From: Bacillota bacterium
Lineage (GTDB): Bacteria > Bacillota > Clostridia > Christensenellales > UMGS416
Assembly (NCBI GenBank): GCA_023398815.1
Contig: JAEWRW010000026.1
Span: forward strand, 62,001-126,000
Direction of reading: 5' to 3'
Length of the DNA: 64,000 bases
Shown here in pieces: positions 7,181 to 16,230 of the stretch. Each line of letters opens with the position of its first letter. Positions within the stretch are counted from its first letter, which is position 1. A program made the translations under genes and the position numbers. The notes beneath the pieces are model-generated. The model was given only the letters and a program-made list of their open reading frames with translations. It did no database searches and was not told where the DNA came from.

Positions 7181-10100
7181 TCAGCGGCTAACTTTGAACT
7201 GCCGGTAACCCTTGACGCCGCCGGCCTTGATGACCGCGCGGTAGGTGCCGGCCGGCACGAGCTTGCCGTCGTCGTTGCGGCCGTCCCACGCCAAGTCGGT
7301 GGCGCCGGCCTGCTGGTTGGTGGCCTTCCAAAGCGTGCGCACGGTCTTGCCCTTGCTGTTGACAATGGTGACGCGCACATCGCTGACCTCAGACCACTTG
7401 ACCCGGATGACCATCTGGTTGTGTCCATTGGCCTTGAGGTTGTACGTGGAGAGTTTGCTCACGTAAACCGTGGTCTTGCGAAGAATCTTCACGTCGATGG
7501 TCTTGGCCGTGCCACTCTCCCCGCCATAGCTGGGTGTGATGCGCAGCGAATAGTCGCCCGCCGCCAGCGCGTCGCCATCCACCTTGCCATCCCACTGCCA
7601 GGTGTGGGAGCCGGCCTTCTGCTTGCCGGAGTACAGCGTCTCCCACCCGGAATCGCCCTTCTTCTGCACCTGAATCTTCACCTTGGCCGCAAAGGACAGG
7701 GCGTAGGAGACCGTCATGCGGTTGGTGCCGCCCGGCGACAATGCCGGCACACCACCCTGGGTGGGTTTGGCGCTGGCACTCTTCAGCAGCGCAGCGCGCT
7801 TGATGGTCAGGGTATAGGTACGCTTCGCGCCGCTCTGGGCCGTCACCACCACTTTGTCCGTCAGCGACTTGCCCACGGCGGGCTCGGCCACGCCGTAGCT
7901 GGCTTTACCGTTCGCCACGCCGTCATAGGTGTAGGTGGCGCCATACCCCGCCAGCACCGGCTGGATCGTTAGCGCTTCGGTCTCCGGCACGGTGATGGTA
8001 TAGGCTGTCTTGGAGCCGGAAAGGGCCGGCGACACCTTGGCCCCTGCCGACAGGCCCAGGCTCTTGAACGCCGTATTGGCAGATTTGGAGCGCACAATCT
8101 TCACCGTGTAGGCCTTGTTCTGGCCGTTGCAGTGCACGGTGATGGTCGCGCTGACCGTGTCGCCTGGGTTCTTCAGCTCGAAGTACTTCCCCGCCCCGTC
8201 GCGGCAGTTCTTGCCATCGATCTGGTAGGTCGCGTCGCGGTAGGCCGGTGCAGGCACCAGGTAGCAGGTGGCACTCCCCTCCGCCAATGTCACCGTGACC
8301 GAGGACTGCGAAAGGCTGACCCGACCGGCGGTGGTATACACAGCGGCCAGCGCCGTGCTGGGCTGTGCCACCGAGCCGCGCAGGGTGAAGAGCAGCGCCA
8401 GGTCGTCGGGTGCCTCTGCCGCCGGCACGCCAAGCTGATAATCGCCGGTGGAGCCGTAGCCGTAAACCCGGTTGTGGTCATCACGGGCGAAGACGGCGTA
8501 CCCCGTCGCCCCCATATCCACCACGTTGAGGTGGTGATCGTCGTAATACTCCACCTTGGTGAGGGACTTCACCTTCTTGCTGTGGCCCAGGCCCAGCTGG
8601 CCGACACTGTTGTCGCCGCAGACGTAGACGCCGCCCTGGGCCAGCACCATGGTTTCGTAGCCTTGGGCCACGATTGCACGCACCGTGCCCGCGCCGGAGG
8701 GCAACCCCATGGTAGTGGGCTTGCTGGCATTACTGGTGGAGCCATTACCCAGCTGCCCCTGCTCCCCATATCCCCAGGCATAGAGTTTACCGGTGTCAGT
8801 GAGCGCCACCACATGGGCCGCACCGGCGGAGATGTGCGCAACCGTGCCGCTAAGGGAGACCTTCTTGGGCTTGGCCGCCAGGTAGTCCCCGCTGTCGTAG
8901 TCCTCCCCGTCATCCCAGGTGTAGAGCACGCCATTGTTGGCCAGCGCATAGCAGGTCGCTTCCTCTTCCATGCCTTCGATGATGCCAATCTCCCGCGCAC
9001 TGTGCACGCCGGAGGGCAGCTTCACGCTGGTCAGCGTGTCCTCAGCCAGATCGAGCTGGTACACTTCGCCCGTCATCGTCAGCACCAGGGGTCGGGCAAC
9101 CATGCTGGCCACGATCTGGCGGATCGTCTTCCCATCCAGGCAGTTGAGCTTTGTGGGGGCCTGGGCATAGCCTGATTCGGAGGAATCTTGCACGCCCCAC
9201 CAGTAGTAACCGGAGGAATAGCGGGCAACGTAGCAATCCTCCCCAGCCCAGAGGGCAGTGGCTTTGTCATTGTCTGGCATGTAGACGGGTGTGGGCTGCT
9301 CGGACATAGCCAATATAGCACCGTTGCCCAGCTCACCCATGATCCCAATGCCCCAGGTCAGTACGTTGCCGTACCCATCGAGCTGGGCGCTGCTGGTCAT
9401 GGTATGGGCGGTCAGTGGCTCAGGCACCGTGACGGTAGAGAGCACCGAACGCTCGGCATGGAAGGCGAAGCCGTAGCCCTTGGCTTGCGCGTTGCGCACC
9501 ACAAGGACATAGGTCTTGCCCGCTTCCAGTATGACGGAGAAACGGGACTCCTGGCTGCCCTGCAGCAGGTCTTCCGGGTCGCTCGTGCCGTCCCAATCCT
9601 CCAGGTCATCCATGGAGAAGCCGTCGTCGTAGTCGTCGCTCTGGCCCACCAGGCGGTAGTCAGTGCCAATGACCATGGCAAAGGGGTCGTTGTCTTTATC
9701 AAGCTCGGGGTACGTCTCACTCTCCAGCGAAGCCGTCGTCTCAAAGGTCCACTTCTCAGGCTTGGAGCCTACAACGATCTTGTAGAGCGTGGGCGCACCC
9801 TTGGTGTTGGTCAAGGGGTCCTTGTCAAACCCGCCGGAGGAACCCGCCGACAACTTGGAGAGGTTGGACGTGTTGACCTTCGCATCACCCGCGGAGACCA
9901 TCGTGCAGGTGTAAGCGCTCTTCTGGTCGCCAGCGGTCACCAGCAAATAGGATTTGCCGGCCTGCAGCTGCGCCCGCAACAGGTAGTTCTGGTCCACATA
10001 GTTGTCGCTCTCAGCCAGGTAAGACGTCTGGTTGCCATCCACTAGCACGGCGGCAGTGTCAGCGCTGCCGGAGGACATCACCACGTACTCGCCGTCGGCG

Positions 10101-12022
10101 TCGGGCTGGAGAACGCGGGCGTTGTAAGCCGTCCCCTTGTCAAAGGATATGGTCGAGCCCGTAGAAACCGGCGTGGTCAGCCGGGCGGTGAAGGTGATGT
10201 TTTTGGCGGCGCTCTTGGCATCGCTGAGGCTTACGTCCAGCCGGTAGGTCTTATCCTTGCGCACCACGCAGGGCAGGAAAATCTCACAAAGGAGGCCGGA
10301 AGACACCGTGCCATCAGGGATCATGTCAGGCTCCGCCGCCAGGGCCGTGGCATATAGCACGTTGCCGTCCTCGTCGGTCAGCTCCAGATATGCTGGCACG
10401 TCGAGCTTGCCGTCGCCATTGGTGTCTCCGTTGACGGAGATCGTCATCGCACCCGACAGAGTGGGTGTGAGGTAGAAGCTGTCTGCGGTCTGGTAGGTGA
10501 CCGCGGTGGCCTTGCCGGTGGCCACACCGTTGGTGAAGGCCAGCGATGTGCCGGCGACCGTGACACCCCGCTTGAAGATCAGCGTTGCCCCGGGGGCAAA
10601 CACCGGCGGGTCGTCGTCGTTCACCAGGCCCGCGTCACAACCCAGCAGCAGCGCGTAGGTGCCGTCCAGTACGGCCTTTCCTTTGGCGTCCTTGCCGTCC
10701 CACACCACGCTGGCCGACCCGGTGCCGGTGATGGGGAGCTTTCGCACCAGCAGGTCGTTGTCGATGAACTCCTCAGCGGAGGCAAGGGTGGTGGGGTCGC
10801 GCCGGCAGATGTAGAGGGTGGCGTTCTTGGCGTTGGCGGGCACGTCAACGGCCACGGTGACGGCGGTGCTGCTCGCTCCAGTGGTGACCGCCGCGGGGAT
10901 GTCACCCCCGCCCAGCGACACCCGTGGGCCATTGACCGAAGCCGCGGCGTGCTGGAAGAGCACCTCGTCACCGTCGGCCGCCTGCACCTGCACCGTGGAG
11001 CCGGCCACTGCGCCCTTGCAGTAGTAAGTCAGTTCATCGGCGGTGATCTTGTTGTCGCCGTTGTAGTCAGCCAGCAGACCGGCCTCGCCGTAAGTGGTGT
11101 GAAAGGTGACCTTGCCCACCCCGGCAATGAGCATGCCGGTAAACTCACCGGAATAGGCGCTGCTGCGCTCGGCCAGGTCAACCCCGTCCATGGTGAACAG
11201 TGGCCCAAACAGGGCGCTGAACGGAAATTCATAGGAGTACTGAAAGGCCGACGCGGCGCTGACAACGGTGTAGCCGCTGCCCGCCAACGTTTGCTTGCCG
11301 TCAAAAGCATTGGACACGCTGGTCTGAAAGAGCTCCTGCTGGGTCCGCCCGGCGGTGGGCCGGGCGCGGCGCAGGGCACTGGCAAAGAGCGAAGTGTCAG
11401 AGAGTTCGCCACCGTTCCAGGTGCTCTGCTCAGCCAGATCCTTGAGTGCCTGTGAATCGCCAAGAGCCTGCTTAAGCGCCTTGCCGGTAAGCGCCGCCTG
11501 GTCTGTGCCCGCTTTCTTCTTGTTCTCGTCCACAAAGCCGCCGGAGAAGCAGGAGTCAAGCAAGACGACCTTACGGCCGGGGATGGCGTCCAACGCGCCC
11601 TTCAGCTCACTCACGCTCAGGAAAGCTAGATCGGTACCCACCAGCTGTGCCTGTCCATTGGCCACCGAGCCATGGCCGCTGTAATAGAAGTAGCTGACGT
11701 CATTGGCGTCCGCGCCGGCAAACGCCGCGGCGATCGCCTTTTTGATGCCGCTCTTGGTCAGGTTCTTCTCCCACTTGTTGTTGTCGGGGGCAATGGTCAC
11801 GCCGTCAAAGCTCATCTGCGCAAACAACGCCTGCATGTGGGCGGCATCATACTCCGGCGCCTCCAGCTCCGCGCCCTCATAGGCCGCGTTGCCGATGGAC
11901 AGCGCCCGGTAGGTCACTGCCCCGTCCGACCCGGCAGCCAGTGCCACCTGGGCCGGCAATGCCGCCGTAAAGAGGGTCAGTGCCAGCAAAGAGGCGCAGA
12001 CAAACGACAGTGCTCTCTTCAT
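7181..12022 (-). CDS. Secreted caspase-like (C14) protein with RCC1 repeats and FlgD-type Ig domains
   Basis: 1613 residues. The start at ATG 12022 has GGGAGG before it and gives a clear signal peptide (MKRALSFVCASLLALTLFTA, cut near ALA). Residues about 35-330 are a caspase/metacaspase-like peptidase with His117 (YYSGHGS) and Cys158 (LLDSCFSGG). Two EF-hand/dockerin-like loops follow (DYNGDNKITADEL, DTNGDGKLDV). About 890-1200 are RCC1-type propeller repeats (GKLYAWGYGEQGQLGNG and similar), about 1320-1390 a cadherin-like beta sandwich, and the end has two FlgD-like Ig domains (AWDGRNDDGKLVPAGTYR). No LPXTG or membrane anchor is seen. Role unknown; the metal-binding loops suggest calcium-dependent folding or activation. 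Confidence 0.85.
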   Translation of the reverse strand: MKRALSFVCASLLALTLFTAALPAQVALAAGSDGAVTYRALSIGNAAYEGAELEAPEYDAAHMQALFAQMSFDGVTIAPDNNKWEKNLTKSGIKKAIAAAFAGADANDVSYFYYSGHGSVANGQAQLVGTDLAFLSVSELKGALDAIPGRKVVLLDSCFSGGFVDENKKKAGTDQAALTGKALKQALGDSQALKDLAEQSTWNGGELSDTSLFASALRRARPTAGRTQQELFQTSVSNAFDGKQTLAGSGYTVVSAASAFQYSYEFPFSALFGPLFTMDGVDLAERSSAYSGEFTGMLIAGVGKVTFHTTYGEAGLLADYNGDNKITADELTYYCKGAVAGSTVQVQAADGDEVLFQHAAASVNGPRVSLGGGDIPAAVTTGASSTAVTVAVDVPANAKNATLYICRRDPTTLASAEEFIDNDLLVRKLPITGTGSASVVWDGKDAKGKAVLDGTYALLLGCDAGLVNDDDPPVFAPGATLIFKRGVTVAGTSLAFTNGVATGKATAVTYQTADSFYLTPTLSGAMTISVNGDTNGDGKLDVPAYLELTDEDGNVLYATALAAEPDMIPDGTVSSGLLCEIFLPCVVRKDKTYRLDVSLSDAKSAAKNITFTARLTTPVSTGSTISFDKGTAYNARVLQPDADGEYVVMSSGSADTAAVLVDGNQTSYLAESDNYVDQNYLLRAQLQAGKSYLLVTAGDQKSAYTCTMVSAGDAKVNTSNLSKLSAGSSGGFDKDPLTNTKGAPTLYKIVVGSKPEKWTFETTASLESETYPELDKDNDPFAMVIGTDYRLVGQSDDYDDGFSMDDLEDWDGTSDPEDLLQGSQESRFSVILEAGKTYVLVVRNAQAKGYGFAFHAERSVLSTVTVPEPLTAHTMTSSAQLDGYGNVLTWGIGIMGELGNGAILAMSEQPTPVYMPDNDKATALWAGEDCYVARYSSGYYWWGVQDSSESGYAQAPTKLNCLDGKTIRQIVASMVARPLVLTMTGEVYQLDLAEDTLTSVKLPSGVHSAREIGIIEGMEEEATCYALANNGVLYTWDDGEDYDSGDYLAAKPKKVSLSGTVAHISAGAAHVVALTDTGKLYAWGYGEQGQLGNGSTSNASKPTTMGLPSGAGTVRAIVAQGYETMVLAQGGVYVCGDNSVGQLGLGHSKKVKSLTKVEYYDDHHLNVVDMGATGYAVFARDDHNRVYGYGSTGDYQLGVPAAEAPDDLALLFTLRGSVAQPSTALAAVYTTAGRVSLSQSSVTVTLAEGSATCYLVPAPAYRDATYQIDGKNCRDGAGKYFELKNPGDTVSATITVHCNGQNKAYTVKIVRSKSANTAFKSLGLSAGAKVSPALSGSKTAYTITVPETEALTIQPVLAGYGATYTYDGVANGKASYGVAEPAVGKSLTDKVVVTAQSGAKRTYTLTIKRAALLKSASAKPTQGGVPALSPGGTNRMTVSYALSFAAKVKIQVQKKGDSGWETLYSGKQKAGSHTWQWDGKVDGDALAAGDYSLRITPSYGGESGTAKTIDVKILRKTTVYVSKLSTYNLKANGHNQMVIRVKWSEVSDVRVTIVNSKGKTVRTLWKATNQQAGATDLAWDGRNDDGKLVPAGTYRAVIKAGGVKGYRQFKVSR

Positions 12023-12065
12023 ACATCCTCCCGCGGGGCAAAGCCCCGAACATCCGAATGTACAA

Positions 12066-12094
12066 ATATTACCACAACAACATAAAAGGAACAA
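12066..12094 (-). promoter_or_regulatory. Promoter of the caspase-like gene
   Basis: TTGTTC (12089-12094), a 17-bp spacer and TAATAT (12066-12071), in the 98-bp gap after the PhzF gene. The leader is about 37 nt and has a small hairpin CGGGGC/GCCCCG just before the ribosome binding site. Confidence 0.65.
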
Positions 12095-12120
12095 CGAAAA
12101 AGGAAATGGGTGGTGAGAAA

Positions 12121-12984
12121 TTACATCGTGTACTCCCCCGCCAGGCGAAGACGCGCGCGTCCCTCCAGCCGCAGGGGCGTGCCGCCCTGCCCGCCCACGA
12201 AGGTCAGCAGGTTTGGGTTGCGGTATTCACGGCCCTGCTCGATGGTGAGGCGACCACCGCGCCAAATGCCCCGTGCCAGCAGGAACCGCGCCAACGCCCC
12301 ATTGGCCACGGGGGAGGCCGCCTCCTCCCCCAAGCCCAGGCGGGGCGAGAACACCCGCACCCGGTAATCGGAGGACGGGCGGACACGATCGGCGGTGCAG
12401 ACGACGACCGAATCAAGCCGTTCCCGGTCAGCCAGGGCAGCCAGCCGCTCCACATCGGGCCGCAGGTCGCACAGGGCAGCCGCCGTGTGCATGGGCACCA
12501 GCAGCACCCGGGCTTCCCCCTCCAGCAGGGCCATGCCCATCTCCTCCTCCAGCCGCAGCGGGTCCAGGTTAAGAGCGCGCAGCACGTCGTCGGGCCAGAC
12601 TGGCCCGCGGTCCACGGCAAAGGATGGCACATCCAGCGCCCAGCCGCCCGTGGGCAGCCGGTCAGCCTGATACGTCCTCCGCCCCACGCGCAGCGTCACA
12701 GTTCCGGCGGGCAGGCGCCCCTCGCCGTTCAGCGCCGTCAGTGCCACAAACGCTGATGCACCCCAAGTCACGCGCTCAGCCATCGGGGCGAAGCAACGCA
12801 GCATGAGGCCACCGTCTGTCGGCGTGGCAAAGCAGACCTCCTGCACGAAGCCCGCAAGCTCACTAGCGACGGCCTGCATCTGGCCGTCGGTCAGGGATTC
12901 CGCCCCCAAAAGCAGGCAGGCCGCCGGAACCCCGGCGGCCTGCTCGGCCGCAAAGACGTCGGCCTTCCAAACATGCAGTTTCAT
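12121..12984 (-). CDS. PhzF family isomerase/epimerase
   Basis: The 287-residue protein has the PhzF layout: an N-terminal KADVFAAEQAAGVPAA segment (equivalent to the FNGNPAAV region), FATPTDGGLMLRCFAP and, in the second half, RVRVFSPRLGLGEEAASPVA, which corresponds to the active-site strand and the RxFAP...EDPATGSA signature. PhzF proteins have a diaminopimelate-epimerase fold; most are of unknown substrate. The usual catalytic Glu near residue 45 is not obvious, so activity is uncertain. The gene follows the propeller lipoprotein by 59 nt, probably in one operon with mtaD and ahcY. Confidence 0.72.
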   Translation of the reverse strand: MKLHVWKADVFAAEQAAGVPAACLLLGAESLTDGQMQAVASELAGFVQEVCFATPTDGGLMLRCFAPMAERVTWGASAFVALTALNGEGRLPAGTVTLRVGRRTYQADRLPTGGWALDVPSFAVDRGPVWPDDVLRALNLDPLRLEEEMGMALLEGEARVLLVPMHTAAALCDLRPDVERLAALADRERLDSVVVCTADRVRPSSDYRVRVFSPRLGLGEEAASPVANGALARFLLARGIWRGGRLTIEQGREYRNPNLLTFVGGQGGTPLRLEGRARLRLAGEYTM

Positions 12985-13043
12985 TTGTTGTCGGCTCTCC
13001 TCCGCCAGTCAGCGCGTCAGCCCAGCCATGGTGCCTCTCACCC

Positions 13044-14918
13044 TCAGGGTTTGATGCGATAGGTGACCGGCACAAACCGATTCTGGCTCGACTCGCTGTA
13101 CACGTAGGTCAGTATAATCTCGTCGTCTTGATTGGACGCGGCGATGTCCGCTTCGACGATGTCGGCCACCAAGGTACTCTCCCCGCTCTGGGTGGTGTAG
13201 CGGTACAGCGCCTGGGTGTAGCTGTAGCTCGTCGGGTCATCGGGGTCGCTGTTGGTGTTCTGGTAATACTTGGTGTAGTAGAGGGTGTCGCCCTCGGTCG
13301 TCCACATCCACGCGCCGATGGCCGGATCCTCGGCCACAATCTTCTCCTGCCCGTTGGCGGCGGAGTAAGTCTTGAGCACGATGGAGCTGTCCTCGTCGTC
13401 GGCGGTCTGGCTCACGATGGCCAGCATCCCTGTCTTGCGGTTCAGGTCAAATCCGGTGCCATCACACAGGCGCGTAATGTTCATGGACGCCGGGTCAAGG
13501 CTGAAGATGCCGGACTTGCCGACGTTGTCGCTGCTCTGGGAGTAATACACCTTGCCGCCGTAGAAACCCACGTTGCCCTCGTTGAAGCTCTCCTCCACCA
13601 GGGTGTCGACCTTGTCGGGGGCGTCGTCGTCGGAAAGCTCGTATTCCATAAGCTGAAGCATCTCCTGCTCGCCGGTGATGGCATACAGGCTATGGGCCTT
13701 ATCGTCGGCCCCCCAGGCAAAGTCAGCGGTGTCCACGCCAAAGCCCGAATCGGCCGCCGTAAACACTTCCTTGGTCTGGGAGTCATAGATGTAGAGCGAG
13801 CGGTTGCGCTCCCCCTCCTCCAGGAAGGCCAGGTACCTGCCATCGTCAGAGAAGGCCGCCTTGATGATGGAGTTGTACTCAAACTCGGTGAGCTGGGTGG
13901 GCGCGCTGCTGCCCTCCTCGTTCATGTAAATCTTCTGGTAGGTGGTGACGACGCCACCCTCCACCGTGGAGAGGAAGAAGGGTGTCACATAGACATAGGC
14001 CTTGCCATCGGGCCGCCAGCACAGCAGCTGCCCATTGGCCACCAGCACATCGCCGGTCTTCTCCTCGTCGTTCTGGCGGTACACCGGGGTGCTGGCATAC
14101 TCCTGCAGCACACCCTGGGTGTCATACTCCGGCAGCTGGTTGTTCTTGAGCGCCACCACAGTGGCGGCTTTGCCCTTAAGGTTCGCAAGGATCGGGTCAA
14201 GCACGTCGGTCTTGTATTTCTCGGCCTCCTCCTTGGTGCCAAAGGGCTTGGAGATCATCGTCACGTTGCTCTTGTCGCTGCACAGCGTCGGGCTCAGCCC
14301 CGCGTCCTCGGGGATGTCGCCGTCGGTGTACTCCTCGAAGGCGTCGACCACGGCATAATAGTCGGTGTGCTCATCCTCGGGGATGGAGCGCAGGTAGAGC
14401 ATCAGGGTGTTGTCCTTCTCCACCATCTTGTAGGCCACATCGTCCTTGAGGTTGATGAAAAGCCGGGTGGTGAAGTCGTCGTTCAGGGGCATCTGCTTGA
14501 AGACGCCCATGATCGGCGTGTCCTGCATCTCATCGGCATAAACGCGGTAATCCCAATAGGCCAGGCCGACGATGTCGATCTCCAACCGGTCGAGGCCCGG
14601 GTGCCACTTTGTGGTGTACTTAGGCACGCCGCTGGTAGCCTCCTCGGCCGTGCCCATCTGGAAGCTGCCGTATTTGAAGACCATTGTCAGAACCGTGTCG
14701 GTTTGGGTCTTGGCAATGCTGATGTCACGCAGGTTGATGTACTGCATGTCCTTGCCGCCCGCAACACTCTGATCCGGGTTGTAATAGCCGCTGATCTTGG
14801 ATTTGGGGCTGTCGCCATTCTCGGCCACGGCCACGCGGTTGCTGCCACAACCCGCCAGCAACGCCGCCACCAAAAGCAACGCCGCCAACCCAATCGCTCG
14901 AATTCTTCGCTTCGTCAA
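13044..14918 (-). CDS. Lipoprotein with WD40/TolB-like propeller features
   Basis: The start is taken as TTG 14918, behind GGGGGG, because it gives a clean lipoprotein signal: TKRRIRAIGL, then LLVAALLAGC with the lipobox Cys. The upstream extension of the frame overlaps mtaD and is not protein-like. The 624-residue product is acidic and has recurring segments such as SLYIYDSQTKEVF and HSLYAITGEQEM that resemble blades of TolB/WD40-like propellers, so it is probably an extracytoplasmic binding or sensing protein on the membrane outer face. It starts 16 nt after the mtaD stop. Confidence 0.7.
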   Translation of the reverse strand: MTKRRIRAIGLAALLLVAALLAGCGSNRVAVAENGDSPKSKISGYYNPDQSVAGGKDMQYINLRDISIAKTQTDTVLTMVFKYGSFQMGTAEEATSGVPKYTTKWHPGLDRLEIDIVGLAYWDYRVYADEMQDTPIMGVFKQMPLNDDFTTRLFINLKDDVAYKMVEKDNTLMLYLRSIPEDEHTDYYAVVDAFEEYTDGDIPEDAGLSPTLCSDKSNVTMISKPFGTKEEAEKYKTDVLDPILANLKGKAATVVALKNNQLPEYDTQGVLQEYASTPVYRQNDEEKTGDVLVANGQLLCWRPDGKAYVYVTPFFLSTVEGGVVTTYQKIYMNEEGSSAPTQLTEFEYNSIIKAAFSDDGRYLAFLEEGERNRSLYIYDSQTKEVFTAADSGFGVDTADFAWGADDKAHSLYAITGEQEMLQLMEYELSDDDAPDKVDTLVEESFNEGNVGFYGGKVYYSQSSDNVGKSGIFSLDPASMNITRLCDGTGFDLNRKTGMLAIVSQTADDEDSSIVLKTYSAANGQEKIVAEDPAIGAWMWTTEGDTLYYTKYYQNTNSDPDDPTSYSYTQALYRYTTQSGESTLVADIVEADIAASNQDDEIILTYVYSESSQNRFVPVTYRIKP

Positions 14919-14934
14919 ACCAATCCCCCCATTG

Positions 14935-16230
14935 TCAGCCGCGCATGGCCGCTGATATCCGCTCCGTCTCCGCATAGATGCGCTCCAAATCAAACCCAGG
15001 CAACTTGCCATCCTCCATGAGGATGCGCCCCGCCACCATGGTGAGCCATACATCGGCCGCACTGGCGGAGAAGGCGACGTTGGCCACCGGGTCGATGCGG
15101 GGGTGCATGGCCGGGCCATCCACCCCCAGGAGCACCAGGTCGGCGGCCTTGCCCACTTCCAAGCTACCGGTTACATCATCGATGCCCAAGGCCCGCGCCC
15201 CGCCCAGTGTCGCCATCTTCAGCGCCTCATAGGCCGGCAGGGCCGTCGGGTCATTCTCCTTGATCTTGGCACACAGGGCCGCCAGGCCCGCTTCCTCCAG
15301 CATATTGAGGTTGTTGTTGCTGCTGGGCCCGTCGGTGCCCAAGGCCACGTTGATGCCCCGGCGGCGCATGCGCTCCACCGGCGCGATGCCGCTGGCCAGC
15401 TTCATGTTGCTGCCGGGGTTGTGGGCCACGCTGACGCCCCGGGCCAGCAGAATCTCCTCGTCCTCGGGCGTCACGGTGACGCAGTGAGCGGCCACCGTGG
15501 GCCGGGCAAAGAGGCCCTTGCGATCGAGCCACACCGTGGGGCTGACGCCGTGGCGGGTGTAGCAGCTCTCGGTTTCGGCCACCGTCTCCTGCAGGTGTAC
15601 GTGGATGCCGCAATCGAGCTTGTGGGCCAGCTCCACGATGCGCTCGATGGAATGATCGTTGTTGGTATACTCGGCGTGGGGTGCCAGCATCACCCGCAGG
15701 CGGCCATCGGCCGCGCCGTTGAAGTCGCGGTACAGCGCTTCACTCTCTGCCAGTGCCGTCTCGAAATTTGGCGACACGCCCACAATGCCACGGCTCAATA
15801 CCGCGCGCAGGCCCGTCTCTTCCACCGCCTTGGCGACCTCGTGCATGAAAAAATACATATCGAGGAAGGAGGTCGTGCCGCCTAAGAGCATCTCCGCCAG
15901 GCCCAGCATGGAGGCCCAGTAGCAGTTGCCGGCCACCAGCCGGTCCTCGGCAGGCCAAATCTTCTGCTCCAGCCAGTCCTGCAGGTTGAGGTCGCTGCCA
16001 TAGCCCCGCAGAAGCGTCATGGCAAGGTGTGTGTGGGCGTTAACAAAACCCGGCAGCACCACGCCGCCCCGGGCATCAATGGCGCGCTCCGCCACAAAGC
16101 CTTCGGGCAGGGTTTGCCCGTCGCCCACATGGAGGATCTTGCCATCGGAAACCGCGACGAAACCCTGGGCAATCACTCGGTCCCAGGTGTCCATCGTCAG
16201 GATGTGTGCATTGTGGATGAGGATGTTCAC
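14935..16230 (-). CDS. mtaD: 5'-methylthioadenosine/S-adenosylhomocysteine deaminase
   Basis: Metal-dependent amidohydrolase of 431 residues that deaminates SAH, MTA and related adenosines to the inosine forms. Visible motifs are the metal ligands HTH (residues 66-68, GFVNAHTHLAM), HVHLQET (third metal-site His), AAHCV and ALGTDGPSSNNNLNM (catalytic Asp and substrate loop typical of the MTA/SAH deaminase branch). The start is GTG 16230, overlapping the ahcY stop as GTGA, with GGAAGGAA before it. This coupling to ahcY supports a role in SAH breakdown. Confidence 0.92.
   Translation of the reverse strand: MNILIHNAHILTMDTWDRVIAQGFVAVSDGKILHVGDGQTLPEGFVAERAIDARGGVVLPGFVNAHTHLAMTLLRGYGSDLNLQDWLEQKIWPAEDRLVAGNCYWASMLGLAEMLLGGTTSFLDMYFFMHEVAKAVEETGLRAVLSRGIVGVSPNFETALAESEALYRDFNGAADGRLRVMLAPHAEYTNNDHSIERIVELAHKLDCGIHVHLQETVAETESCYTRHGVSPTVWLDRKGLFARPTVAAHCVTVTPEDEEILLARGVSVAHNPGSNMKLASGIAPVERMRRRGINVALGTDGPSSNNNLNMLEEAGLAALCAKIKENDPTALPAYEALKMATLGGARALGIDDVTGSLEVGKAADLVLLGVDGPAMHPRIDPVANVAFSASAADVWLTMVAGRILMEDGKLPGFDLERIYAETERISAAMRG

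Noticed and set aside
13128..15020. 630-codon plus-strand open frame
   Set aside because: It mirrors the propeller lipoprotein in the opposite strand; Val/His/Leu-rich composition without domains is typical of GC-rich antisense frames.
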